A stretch of DNA of 64,000 nucleotides from Kribbella antiqua (GTDB lineage: Bacteria; Actinomycetota; Actinomycetes; Propionibacteriales; Kribbellaceae), in NCBI RefSeq assembly GCF_004345665.1, contig NZ_SLWR01000010.1, positions 153,977-217,976 of the forward strand, read 5' to 3'. Made by a program: the position numbers and the translations under genes. Of this stretch, positions 1-8,257 are shown in pieces (positions within the stretch are counted from its first letter, which is position 1; every line of letters starts with the position of its first letter). The notes beneath the pieces are model-generated. The model saw only the letters and a program-made list of their open reading frames with translations, did no database searches and had not been told where the DNA came from.

Positions 1-2
1 CG

Positions 3-932
3 ATCAACTTCGACAACGACCCCGAGGGCATCTACGCCGAGGTGCTGCGGATCGTCAAGCTCTGGATCTCCCACGGCGTGACCGTGTTCCGGGTGGACAA
101 CCCGCACACCAAGCCGGTCAACTTCTGGGAGTACCTGCTCGGCGAGATCCGCAAGACCGACCCGGATGTGGTGTTCCTGTCCGAGGCGTTCACCCGGCGG
201 CCGATGATGCAGGAGCTGGCCAAGGTCGGCTTCCACCAGTCCTACACGTACTTCACCTGGCGCAACGAGAAGTGGGAACTGGAGGAGTACCTGCAGGAGC
301 TGACCAAGGAGACCGGCCACTTCCTGCGGCCGAACTTCTTCGTCAACACGCCCGACATCCTGACCGCATATCTGCAGTACGGCGGCCCAGGCGCGTTCAA
401 GATCCGGGCAGCCATCGCCTCGACGTCGTCACCGGCGTGGGGTGTGTACGCCGGCTACGAGCTGTTCGAGCACGTCGCTCTGCGGCCGGGCTCGGAGGAA
501 TATCTCGACACCGAGAAGTTCCAACTCCGGCCGCGTGACTGGGAGGCCGCCGAGGCCGAAGGCCGGTCGCTGGCGCCGTACCTGACGCTGCTGAACAACA
601 TCCGCCGCCGGCACCCGGCCCTGCAGCAGCTGCGCAACCTGACGCTGCACTCGGTCGAGGACGAGGCGATCATGTGCTACTCGAAGCGGACCACCGGGCC
701 GGACGGGCACAGCGACACGCTCATCATCGTGGTGAACACCGACCCGCACTCGGTCCGCGAGTCGATGGTCCACCTCGACATGGCCGCCCTCGGCATGCGC
801 CCCGAGGACACCTTCACCGTGTACGACGAGATCACCGGCGCGACCTGGCGCTGGGGCCAGTCCAACTACGTCAAACTCGACCCGAACGGTGACCCCGCCC
901 ACATCCTCGCCGTCCGCCGCGGCCAAGCCTGA
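3..932 (+). CDS. glgE: Alpha-1,4-glucan:maltose-1-phosphate maltosyltransferase, C-terminal part (5' end outside window)
   Basis: GlgE extends linear alpha-1,4-glucans using maltose-1-phosphate; it is a cytosolic GH13_3 enzyme. The open frame runs in from the left edge, so only the last ~310 residues are present. The nucleophile motif RVDNPHTKP and the general acid motif in FLSEAFTRRP are both visible, followed by the second half of the (beta/alpha)8 barrel and the C-terminal beta domain (NTDPHSVRESMVHLDM). These motifs separate GlgE from ordinary amylases. Its pathway partners treS, mak and glgB lie at 11.5-19.9 kb on the same strand, about 10.5 kb away, so the cluster is interrupted. The stop codon is followed within 14 nt by a strong hairpin. 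Family assignment is very secure; the N-terminal half cannot be assessed. Confidence 0.96.
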   Translation: MNFDNDPEGIYAEVLRIVKLWISHGVTVFRVDNPHTKPVNFWEYLLGEIRKTDPDVVFLSEAFTRRPMMQELAKVGFHQSYTYFTWRNEKWELEEYLQELTKETGHFLRPNFFVNTPDILTAYLQYGGPGAFKIRAAIASTSSPAWGVYAGYELFEHVALRPGSEEYLDTEKFQLRPRDWEAAEAEGRSLAPYLTLLNNIRRRHPALQQLRNLTLHSVEDEAIMCYSKRTTGPDGHSDTLIIVVNTDPHSVRESMVHLDMAALGMRPEDTFTVYDEITGATWRWGQSNYVKLDPNGDPAHILAVRRGQA

Positions 933-945
933 CCCGACCCATGAG

Positions 946-980
946 ATCCTCTCCCCCACACTGAAGTGGGGGAAGAGGAT
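946..980 (+). terminator. Strong hairpin after glgE that also covers the start of the next ORF
   Basis: The arms ATCCTCTCCCCCAC and GTGGGGGAAGAGGAT pair with a single bulged A around the 6-nt loop ACTGAA. It begins 14 nt after the glgE stop and has no U-tract, as is usual for actinobacterial terminators. The 3' arm contains the purine-rich ribosome-binding sequence and the first two bases of the ATG at 979, so in a read-through transcript it would hide the start of the next gene. Terminator, translational lock, or both are possible. Confidence 0.6.
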
Positions 981-1374
981 GTCTGTTCTCGAACGAGTCT
1001 CGGCGGAGACCCGCCGCAGCACCGGCTGGCTCATCCCGGTGGCCGCCAACCTGCTGGTCGACGACTTGGCACCCGGCTCGGGTGAGCTGGTGGCCCGCAC
1101 CACCCAATTCTGGTACGGCGGGCTCGGGCTGGCCGGTGTATTGGTTGGCGTGCTGTGGCAGTGGTTCAGTCCGCGTGAACTGGCGGAGCGACTGCTCCTG
1201 GCCGGCGGTGCGTTCCCGGTGGTGTGCGTCCTTTTCCTGCTGCCGGTCGACGAGACGCACGAAGACCGCTACGCGCTGTACTTCTGCCTCGGCATCGTGG
1301 CCGGGCTGGTCCTCGCCACCTGGTGGCAGAGGGTTCGGGCCGCTAAGTCAGCGGGACAGTCTCCGGGTACTTGA
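979..1374 (+). CDS. Small integral membrane protein, unknown function
   Basis: A 131-residue protein with three likely membrane helices: around the segment YGGLGLAGVLVGVLWQWF, then LLLAGGAFPVVCVLFLL, then YFCLGIVAGLVLATWW, with a short basic C-terminal tail. I do not recognise the family. ATG 979 is chosen because GGAAGAGG lies directly upstream. A GTG at 889 would extend it in frame but would overlap glgE by 44 nt and add a low-complexity, proline-rich leader. Its last 32 nt overlap the 3' end of thrC on the opposite strand. The start lies inside a hairpin, so expression may be low or conditional. Confidence 0.6.
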   Translation: MSVLERVSAETRRSTGWLIPVAANLLVDDLAPGSGELVARTTQFWYGGLGLAGVLVGVLWQWFSPRELAERLLLAGGAFPVVCVLFLLPVDETHEDRYALYFCLGIVAGLVLATWWQRVRAAKSAGQSPGT

Positions 1375-2503
1375 GGCCGAGGCCGGTGTTCAGGGCTACG
1401 ACCTGTTCGCCGGGCTGGATCCAGCCGGATTCGCGGAGGCGTCGTACGGCGGCGAAGGTGGCGGCGCCTTCGGGGCAGATGAAGGCGCCTTCGAGCTGAG
1501 CGAGCCGGTGCAGTTCGGCGAGGATGGCTTCGTCGTCGACGGCAACGGCACAGCCGCCTGTGTCCGCGATCGCTTGCAGGACAAGGAAATCGCCGAGCGC
1601 CTTCGGCACAGTGATGCCGAAGGCAACCGTTTTCGCGTCCGGCCAGGGCTCGCTCTCCGGCAGACCATTCTCGTAGGCCTGGACGATCGGGGCGCAACCG
1701 GTCGACTGTACGGCGACCAGCCGCGGCAGCGGCCCGTCGACCCAGCCGAGCTCCTGCAATTCCAGCAGCGCCTTCCAGATGCCGATGATGCCGACGCCAC
1801 CGCCGGTCGGATACAGGATGACGTCGGGCAGCTGCCAGTCGAGCTGCTCGGCGATCTCCAGGCCCATCGTCTTCTTGCCCTCGATCCGGTAGGGCTCCTT
1901 CAGCGTCGACACGTCGAAGTACCCCGGCTGCTCCCGGATGTACGCCGCCGCGTCCCCGATCAGCCCATCCACCAGGTGCAAACGAGCGCCGACGACCTTC
2001 ACCTCACGCCGGCAGATCTCCGGCGCCGCGATCGGCATCGCGATCAACGCCTCCATCCCCGCCCGAGCGGCGTACGTCGCCCACGCGGACCCGGCGTTCC
2101 CATTGGTCGGCATGGCGATCTTCCGTACGCCGACCTCGTACGCGCGCGACACGCCGACCGCGGCCCCACGCGCCTTGAACGTCCCGGTCGGGATCAGCCC
2201 CTCGTCCTTCATCAGCAGCCGGTCCACCCCGACCTCACGCCCGTACCGCGGCAACGGGAGCAGCGGGGTCATCCCCTCCCCCAGGGTGACCACGTTCGCG
2301 GCCGATCGCACCGGCAGCAGCTCGTGATACCGCCACAGGTCAGGCGGCCGCGCGGCCAGTTCGTCCTTGGTCAGCTTCACCGACTGCACGTCGTACCGAG
2401 CGAGCAAGGGCGATCCACACGGGCACAGGCCGATGATCTGGTCGGCGTCGTGGACGGTCCCACAACGAGGGCACTCGAGCTGACTCAACGAGGAGAACGT
2501 CAC
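1343..2503 (-). CDS. thrC: Threonine synthase
   Basis: A PLP-dependent enzyme converting O-phosphohomoserine to threonine in the cytosol. The 386-residue protein starts with a small zinc-ribbon-like segment (Cys11, Cys14, Cys27, Cys29) typical of one threonine synthase subgroup. The PLP lysine is Lys110 in the motif PTGTFKARGA, the phosphate-binding loop is PTGGGVGIIG, and substrate-loop residues are in PTNGNAGSAWA. The length is normal. It is monocistronic here; hom and thrB are not nearby. Its 3' end overlaps the membrane protein gene on the other strand by 32 bp. A related fold such as cysteate synthase is possible, but the N-terminal ribbon and motif set favour ThrC. Confidence 0.9.
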   Translation of the reverse strand: MTFSSLSQLECPRCGTVHDADQIIGLCPCGSPLLARYDVQSVKLTKDELAARPPDLWRYHELLPVRSAANVVTLGEGMTPLLPLPRYGREVGVDRLLMKDEGLIPTGTFKARGAAVGVSRAYEVGVRKIAMPTNGNAGSAWATYAARAGMEALIAMPIAAPEICRREVKVVGARLHLVDGLIGDAAAYIREQPGYFDVSTLKEPYRIEGKKTMGLEIAEQLDWQLPDVILYPTGGGVGIIGIWKALLELQELGWVDGPLPRLVAVQSTGCAPIVQAYENGLPESEPWPDAKTVAFGITVPKALGDFLVLQAIADTGGCAVAVDDEAILAELHRLAQLEGAFICPEGAATFAAVRRLRESGWIQPGEQVVALNTGLGLKYPETVPLT

Positions 2504-2514
2504 GTCAAGTCAAA

Positions 2515-3057
2515 CTACCCCGCGCGGAGACTGGTGATGGCCGGGCGCTGGTGATCGGTGAGCCGGAAGCCGATGCCGCGGACCGCGTCGATGGTGACCG
2601 TGGTGCCGAGGTCGTCGAGCTTGCGGCGGAGTCGTTTGACGACCGAGTGGACGTTGGCCGTGCCGCGCAGGTGGCGGTTGTGCCAGACGGTCTGGTGCAG
2701 AGCGTCGTACGTCCAGACCCTCAGCGGCGACGTCATCAGCCGGGTGAGCAGGTCGTGCTCGAGCTCGGTGAGCTGGACCTCGCGGCCGCGCCACTGAGCC
2801 ACCGACCGCATCCGGTCGATCGTCAGCACGTCGCCGTCCGAGGACTGCTCGGCGATGGCAGGCTCGGGTGGTTCCGGCGGCGGTCCCGGGACGAGGAGCT
2901 TCCGCAGTTCGTCCAGGCTGGACACAAGGAGGAGGGGTGCGACGTCGTCGACGAGCTCGGCGAGCCGGATGCGTTCCTCCGGCGTGGCCGCGACCGCGAT
3001 CAGCAGTGGGAACGCCTGCTGGCCGGCCGTGGTCAGATCGACGTCCGCTCCGGTCAT
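2515..3057 (-). CDS. Winged-helix regulator with a half-receiver-like N-terminus (paralogue of the gene at 8258-8791)
   Basis: 180 residues. Residues ~15-60 (FPLLIAVAATPEERIRLAEL then APLLLVSSLDELRKLL) look like two beta-alpha units, resembling half a receiver domain with no phosphorylatable Asp pattern. After a proline-rich linker, residues ~85-175 form an OmpR/PhoB-type winged helix (RVWTYDALHQTVW, VHSVVKRLRRKL, the wing VTIDAVRGIGFRL). ATG 3057 is chosen because GGGAGGG sits 4 nt upstream and longer readings run into repeat DNA. A very similar gene lies on the far side of the secreted protease. It is divergent from that protease gene (557-bp gap), so it may control it. The DNA-binding role is clear; the signal sensed is unknown. 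Confidence 0.8.
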   Translation of the reverse strand: MTGADVDLTTAGQQAFPLLIAVAATPEERIRLAELVDDVAPLLLVSSLDELRKLLVPGPPPEPPEPAIAEQSSDGDVLTIDRMRSVAQWRGREVQLTELEHDLLTRLMTSPLRVWTYDALHQTVWHNRHLRGTANVHSVVKRLRRKLDDLGTTVTIDAVRGIGFRLTDHQRPAITSLRAG

Positions 3058-3104
3058 GGGGCCCTCCCGCCCTGGACTGAGGAGTGGAGGGAGCCGGGTG
3101 TCAT
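3054..3104 (-). CDS. Possible 16-codon upstream ORF coupled to the winged-helix regulator
   Basis: Reading down from an ATG at 3104 there are 16 codons ending in a TGA that overlaps the regulator's start as ATGA. Its own GGGAGG precedes the ATG. It exists because the region carrying the regulator's ribosome-binding site and ATG is duplicated at a 47-bp offset. Translation of this micro-ORF could set expression of the regulator. It may equally be a by-product of the duplication. Confidence 0.3.
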   Translation of the reverse strand: MTPGSLHSSVQGGRAP

Positions 3105-3141
3105 GGGGCCTCCCGCCCTGGACTGAGGAGCGCAGGGAGCG
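3055..3141. repeat. 47-bp tandem duplication around the regulator start
   Basis: The segment beginning CATGGGGCCCTCCCGCCC at 3055 recurs at 3102 with one base missing and a few substitutions, reaching about 3141. It duplicates the start codon and Shine-Dalgarno region of the minus-strand regulator. Confidence 0.75.
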
Positions 3142-3142
3142 A

Positions 3143-3298
3143 AGCGACCGGAGAGACGAGGGAAGGGCGGGAGCCAGGGCCCCATGACCCGCCGCGCCGG
3201 AGGCGTGGCCAAAAGCACAGCGACCGGAGTGACGAGGGAAGGGTGGGAGCCAAGGGCCCCATGACCCGCCGCGCCGGAGGCGCGGCCAAAAGCACAGC
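3143..3298. repeat. Two tandem copies of a 76/77-bp GC-rich unit
   Basis: Positions 3143-3218 and 3219-3298 are almost identical: both run from AGCGACCGGAG through GACGAGGGAAGGG, GGGCCCCATGACCCGCC and GGCCAAAAGCACA, with one extra A in the second copy. They lie in the 557-bp gap between the divergent regulator and protease genes. They can be read open on the minus strand, but the codon pattern does not look coding. Confidence 0.75.
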
Positions 3299-3430
3299 GG
3301 GGACACGGGCGGTGACCATCTGATCACGATGTCAACCCTTGCCTTGGATCGTCAACGAACTGCCAATCTTTGACCAATTTGCCTCGATCGGTGCGACGGC
3401 TAGTCACATCTTGCTCACGAAGTGTGCTTG

Positions 3431-3457
3431 TTGACGCCGCAACCTGACACATAGGGT
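3431..3457 (+). promoter_or_regulatory. Candidate promoter for the secreted S8 peptidase gene
   Basis: TTGACG (3431) and TAGGGT (3452) are separated by 15 bp, a slightly short sigma-70-like arrangement, about 150 nt upstream of the ATG at 3615. The intervening leader has no other obvious signal apart from GAGGGG before the ATG. This is a weak call from pattern only. Confidence 0.3.
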
Positions 3458-3614
3458 CCTCGGCAGGCTCGCGGTGTCACATGCCGCGGCTGCGTAGTTA
3501 CTGGGGGGCACGGTGCGTTCGCTAAACCGGTTCACGGGGCGGACCGCCTGCACCTCTGCACCGAATGACTCGGGGGAGTCGACTCGGGGTCGTTACCAGT
3601 GAGGGGCTGCAGAG

Positions 3615-6600
3615 ATGTCACATCAACCACGAAGGGGACTCGCCAGATCGCTGGTGGGTGCCCTGGCGACGGTGGCAGTCGTCGCGACCGGACTGGCCGC
3701 CGCCGGCCAGGCCCAGGCGGTGCCCAATTCAGGGCCGCCCACCAAACCGGAAGCAACACCGTCACCGGCGGAGAAGATCAAGCCGGAACTGAAGGCGAAA
3801 CTGGCCGGCGCGGAGGCCAAGGAGGCGACCGACTACTGGGTCCGGTTCACCGACAAGGCCGACCTGACCGCCGCCAGCAAGATCACCGACTGGAACGAGC
3901 GCGGCACCGCCGTCGCCGCGGCACTGAAGAAGGCCGCCGCGGAGAGCCAGGCCAAGGTCCGTGCCGAACTGGACGCACAACACGTGCAGTACAAGGCCTT
4001 CTGGGGTACGAACGCGATCCGCGTCACCAGCGGCACGCTCGAACTGGCCGAGAGCCTGGCCGGGCACGCCGAGGTCGAGGGCCTCTACAACCCGACCGCC
4101 GTCGAGGTCCCCAAGATCACCCCCGGTGAGAACGAGCACGAGATCAACGCGCTCGAGTGGGGTATCGCGAACATCAACGCCGACGACGTCTGGTCGCAGT
4201 ACGGCGACAAGGGCGCCGGCATCGTCATCGCCAACATCGACACCGGGGCGCAGTACGACCACCCGGCGCTGGTGAAGCAGTACCGCGGCAACAACGGCGA
4301 CGGCACGTTCAACCACAACTACAACTGGTTCGACGCAGCCGGCACCTCGCCGAGCGCGCCGGCCGACGGCAACGGCCACGGCACCCACACGATGGGCACC
4401 ATGGTCGGCGACGACGGCGCGGGCAACCAGATCGGCGTCGCGCCGGCGGTCAAGTGGATCGCCGCGAACGGCTGCTGCCCGAGCGACGCGGCGCTGATCG
4501 AGTCCGGTCAGTGGATGCTCGAGCCGACCGACCTGAACGGCCAGAACCCGGACGCGAGCAAGCGGCCGAACATCATCAACAACTCGTGGGGCTCGACGCA
4601 GCCGTCGAACGACCCGTTCATGGAGGACATCACCCTCGCCTGGACGGCGTCCGGCATCTTCGGCGCCTTCGCGAACGGCAACAGCGGCACGCTCGGCTGC
4701 CAGAGCAGCGGGTCGCCGGGCAGCCTGACCAGCAACTACTCGGCAGGCGCCTACGACATCAACAACAACATCGCCTCGTTCTCCGGCCGCGGTGTCGGCC
4801 AGAACGGCACGATCAAGCCGAACATCTCGGCCCCGGGCGTCAATGTCCGCTCCAGCCTGCCGGGCAACACCTACGGCAGCTTCAACGGTACGTCGATGGC
4901 CACGCCACACCTCGCCGGCGCGGTCGCCCTGCTGTGGGCGGCGTCGCCAGTACTGAAGGGTGACGTCAACGCGACCCGCGCGCTGCTCGACGGTGCAGCG
5001 GTCGACAAGGCCGACAGCCAGTGTGGTGGCACTGCCGCCGACAACAACGTGTACGGCGAGGGTCGCCTGGACGCGCTGGCTCTGCTAAACGCCGCACCGA
5101 TCGGCGACACCGGCACTCTGGCCGGCAAGGTCACCGCCGCGACCGGTGGTGCCGCACTCGCCGGCGCCAGCGTGACGGTGAAGACGGCCGGCCAGCCCGA
5201 CCGCGTCCTCACCACCAGCAGCACCGGTACGTTCTCGTCGGTCCTGCCGGCCGGTAGCTACGACCTGACCGTCGCGTCGTTCGGGTACAAGACCCAGACG
5301 GCGACCGCGGTGATCACCACCGGCGCGACCACGACGAAGAACTTCGCGCTGGTGTGCGCTCCGCAGGTGAACATCGGCGGCACCATCACGGACGGCTCCG
5401 GCCACGGCTGGCCGCTGTACGCGAAGGTGACTGTCGAGGGTCCGGGTGGCGTGTTCGACTACACCACCCCGGCCAACGGCCGCTACAGCCTGAAGGTCCC
5501 GTCCGGAGCGGCGTACTCGCTGAAGATCGAGTCGCAGTACCCGGGCTACCAGACCGTCAGCCAGCCGATCACGGTCGGCAGCAGCAACCTGACCAAGAAC
5601 GTCGCGGTCCCGGTCCGGACCGACGCGTGTACGACGGCTCCCGGCTATAAGTGGGGCTCCGACGGTGTCTTCGAGACGTTCGACGGCACGGCCGCGCCGA
5701 ACGGCTGGACCGTCGTCGACAACAAGGGCAACGGCCAGGTCTGGAAGTTCACCGATGACGGCAACCGGGGCAACCTGACCGGTGGCAGCGGCGGTTTCGC
5801 GGTCGTCGACAGCGACAGGTACGGCGGCGGTGGCTCGCAGGACACCTCGCTGGTCAGCCCGGTCGTGGACCTCAGTGCGGTCACCGCTCCGGTGATCCGC
5901 TTCAACCAGGAGTACAACTACCTCGGTGGTGAGAAGGCCGACGTGGATCTGTCGATCGACGGCGGTACCACCTGGACGAACGTACTGACGCAGTCCGTCG
6001 ACATCCGCGGGCTGAAGGAGATCGCGATCCCGCAGGCGGCCGGCAAGTCCGCCGTACAGGTGCGGTTCCACTACTACAACGCCTCGTACGAGTGGTGGTG
6101 GGAGGTCGACAGCGTCCTGATCGGCAGCCAGGTCACCTGTGAGCCGGTCGGCGGCGGCATCGTCGTCGGCAACGTCAAGGACGCCAACACCAACGGCTTC
6201 GTGAACGGTGCCGTGGTCACCCGGGACAGCAAGCCCGCCGAGACCGCGACCACCGTGGCGACGCCGGAGGACACCGGCCTGAACGACGGCTTCTACTGGC
6301 TCTACTCGTCCGACTCGGACGCGCAGGGCTTCACCGCCAAGGCCGGCAACTACAAGAGCTCCAGCCAGAGCGTGAACGTGGAGGCCGACTGGGTCACCCC
6401 GGCCGACTACACGTTGACGGCGGGGCGGCTGGCCATCACGCCGGGAAGTGTCAGCGGCACCGTGCAGCTGCCGACCGGCAAGGTGACCAAGTCGTTCACC
6501 GTCACCAACACCGGTGGTGAGCCGGTCGACGTGAAGTTCGGTGAGCGGGACGGCGGCTTCGTGCTGGAGAACGCGGACGGCAGCAAGACCAGCAAGAAGC

Positions 6601-8045
6601 AGCTGCTGAGCAGCACCGGCGCTCCGTTGCAGCGGCTCGAGGTCACCACCTCGTTCGCGAACAAGCTGTCCGGCAAGATGGCGGGCACCAAGCCGGCCGC
6701 CGCACCGGCTGCGGCGCCGTGGGCCGACATCGCCGACTACCCGTCGACCGTGATGGACAACCGGGTGGTCAACCTGGAAGGCAAGGTCTACTCGATTGCC
6801 GGTGGCAACGGCAGCGCGTCGACCGCGAACAGCTACGTGTATGACCCGGCGACGCTGGCCTGGACCGCCATCGCCCCGCTGCCGGGCGCTCGTAACGCCG
6901 TCACCGTCGGCGCTGTGGGCGGCAAGATCATCGCCAGCTCCGGCTGGGGTGCCAGCGGTCCGGCCGGGGACACCTGGTCGTACGACCCGGCCAGCAACGC
7001 CTGGACCGCGGTCGCCGCGAACCCGGCTCCGCGGGCCGCGGCCGGTCAGGCCGTCCTCGACGGCAAGCTGTACGCCGTCGGTGGCTGCACCACCTCCAGC
7101 TGCCTGCCGATGAGCAACAGCGTGGTCCGGTACGACCCGGCCGCGAACAGCTGGGAGACCCTGCCCAACTACCCGAAGTCGGTCGCGTTCGCGTCCTGCG
7201 GTGCGATCGAGGGCAAGCTGTACTGCGCCGGCGGTAACGACGGTGCTGCCTCGCTGAAGTCGGCGTACGTCTACGACCCGGGAGCCAACGCCTGGTCCGC
7301 GATCGCCGACGCGCCCGCCGACCATTGGGCGGCGTCGTACGCCGTGGCCGGTGGCAAGCTGCTGATCGTCGGCGGTGTCCAGGCCGGAGCGGTCACCAAC
7401 GCCGGGTTCTCGTACGACCCGGCGGCCGAGACCTGGGCCGCGCTGCCGAACGCCAACCTGCCGCGGTACCGCGGTGGTGCGGCCTGCGGCTTCTACAAGG
7501 TCGGTGGCTCGTCCGGTGGCTTCACCGCCACCGCGGACTCCGAGGCCCTGCCGGGTCTCGAGGAGTGCGCCGAGTCGTCGGCGGACGTGAGCTGGCTGTC
7601 CATCGACAAGACCGAGGCCACGCTGGCCCCGGGCGCGTCGACGACGGTCAAGGTCACGCTGAAGGCCAACGTCGACCAGCCCGGCACGTACAGCGGGTCG
7701 GTCACGATCGGCGAGAACACGCCGTACACCGTCCCGGCGGTGGGCGTGACGATGAACGTCACCCCGCCGAGCACCTGGAGCAAGCTGCAGGGCACCGTCA
7801 CGGGCATCAGCTCCGCCGGCGCAGAGGCTGCCCTCCCGGGCGCGACCGTCCAGGTGGACTCGTGGGCGCAGTCCTACACGTTCATCACGGACAAGGACGG
7901 CAACTACGCCTACTGGCTGGACATCCGCAACAACCCGCTCACCCTGATCGCCGCCAAGGACGGCTACAAGCCCCAAACCCGCAGCACCGAACTCCTCCCC
8001 GACGAACCCGTCATCGAGGACTTCGCCCTGAAGGCAGTCAAGTAA
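3615..8045 (+). CDS. Secreted multidomain S8 (subtilisin/bacillopeptidase F-like) serine peptidase with kelch propeller
   Basis: 1476 residues with a Sec signal peptide (basic start, hydrophobic ALATVAVVATGLAAA, AQA cleavage near residue 35). A prodomain-like region precedes a subtilisin domain with catalytic Asp209 (IDTGAQ), His255 (GNGHGTH) and Ser427 (NGTSMATPH), and oxyanion Asn356 (ANGNSG). Next come two carboxypeptidase-regulatory-like beta domains (~500-660), a jelly-roll-like segment (~670-830), another beta domain, about five kelch-type blades (~1035-1305; repeats of YDPxxxxW with VGG/IAGG), an Ig-like domain (DVSWLSIDKTEATLAPG) and a final carboxypeptidase-regulatory-like domain. 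The start has GAGGGG at proper spacing. A perfect terminator follows. Two related winged-helix genes flank it. It probably acts on external proteins; its true substrate is unknown. Confidence 0.92.
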   Translation: MSHQPRRGLARSLVGALATVAVVATGLAAAGQAQAVPNSGPPTKPEATPSPAEKIKPELKAKLAGAEAKEATDYWVRFTDKADLTAASKITDWNERGTAVAAALKKAAAESQAKVRAELDAQHVQYKAFWGTNAIRVTSGTLELAESLAGHAEVEGLYNPTAVEVPKITPGENEHEINALEWGIANINADDVWSQYGDKGAGIVIANIDTGAQYDHPALVKQYRGNNGDGTFNHNYNWFDAAGTSPSAPADGNGHGTHTMGTMVGDDGAGNQIGVAPAVKWIAANGCCPSDAALIESGQWMLEPTDLNGQNPDASKRPNIINNSWGSTQPSNDPFMEDITLAWTASGIFGAFANGNSGTLGCQSSGSPGSLTSNYSAGAYDINNNIASFSGRGVGQNGTIKPNISAPGVNVRSSLPGNTYGSFNGTSMATPHLAGAVALLWAASPVLKGDVNATRALLDGAAVDKADSQCGGTAADNNVYGEGRLDALALLNAAPIGDTGTLAGKVTAATGGAALAGASVTVKTAGQPDRVLTTSSTGTFSSVLPAGSYDLTVASFGYKTQTATAVITTGATTTKNFALVCAPQVNIGGTITDGSGHGWPLYAKVTVEGPGGVFDYTTPANGRYSLKVPSGAAYSLKIESQYPGYQTVSQPITVGSSNLTKNVAVPVRTDACTTAPGYKWGSDGVFETFDGTAAPNGWTVVDNKGNGQVWKFTDDGNRGNLTGGSGGFAVVDSDRYGGGGSQDTSLVSPVVDLSAVTAPVIRFNQEYNYLGGEKADVDLSIDGGTTWTNVLTQSVDIRGLKEIAIPQAAGKSAVQVRFHYYNASYEWWWEVDSVLIGSQVTCEPVGGGIVVGNVKDANTNGFVNGAVVTRDSKPAETATTVATPEDTGLNDGFYWLYSSDSDAQGFTAKAGNYKSSSQSVNVEADWVTPADYTLTAGRLAITPGSVSGTVQLPTGKVTKSFTVTNTGGEPVDVKFGERDGGFVLENADGSKTSKKQLLSSTGAPLQRLEVTTSFANKLSGKMAGTKPAAAPAAAPWADIADYPSTVMDNRVVNLEGKVYSIAGGNGSASTANSYVYDPATLAWTAIAPLPGARNAVTVGAVGGKIIASSGWGASGPAGDTWSYDPASNAWTAVAANPAPRAAAGQAVLDGKLYAVGGCTTSSCLPMSNSVVRYDPAANSWETLPNYPKSVAFASCGAIEGKLYCAGGNDGAASLKSAYVYDPGANAWSAIADAPADHWAASYAVAGGKLLIVGGVQAGAVTNAGFSYDPAAETWAALPNANLPRYRGGAACGFYKVGGSSGGFTATADSEALPGLEECAESSADVSWLSIDKTEATLAPGASTTVKVTLKANVDQPGTYSGSVTIGENTPYTVPAVGVTMNVTPPSTWSKLQGTVTGISSAGAEAALPGATVQVDSWAQSYTFITDKDGNYAYWLDIRNNPLTLIAAKDGYKPQTRSTELLPDEPVIEDFALKAVK

Positions 8046-8060
8046 CAGTCGAGTAGTCAA

Positions 8061-8094
8061 ACCGGCCCTCACCCGCCCTTGGGTGAGGGCCGGT
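8061..8094 (+). terminator. Perfect 14-bp stem terminator after the S8 peptidase
   Basis: ACCGGCCCTCACCC and GGGTGAGGGCCGGT pair perfectly around the 6-nt loop GCCCTT, 15 nt after the stop codon. There is no U-tract. Confidence 0.85.
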
Positions 8095-8257
8095 CGCACG
8101 TCCACGCGCCGGCCGGGCTCGGCAGCCGTTGCGCCGATCTCCGGAAACAAATCTGCACTGGCTGGCAGTAGAACTCCGGAAACCTCGGTCGGCGACCTCG
8201 ATCTCGAAGGTGCCCGGCCCGCCGACGTCCACGCCGTACTGGCTGCCGTCCTGGTGA

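Noticed and set aside
3058..3327. N-terminal extension of the winged-helix regulator through the repeats
   Set aside because: The frame is open but consists of repeat-encoded, low-complexity Ser/Arg/Leu text; the paralogue starts at the equivalent of ATG 3057, where a good ribosome site lies.
3370..3406. TTGACC ... TAGTCA as promoter of the S8 gene
   Set aside because: The spacer is about 25 bp, too long for sigma-70-type promoters.
5085..8150. Long open frame antisense to the S8 peptidase
   Set aside because: It is a high-GC shadow: Arg/Gly/Val-rich composition with no domain, no ribosome-binding site, opposite a gene with clear motifs.
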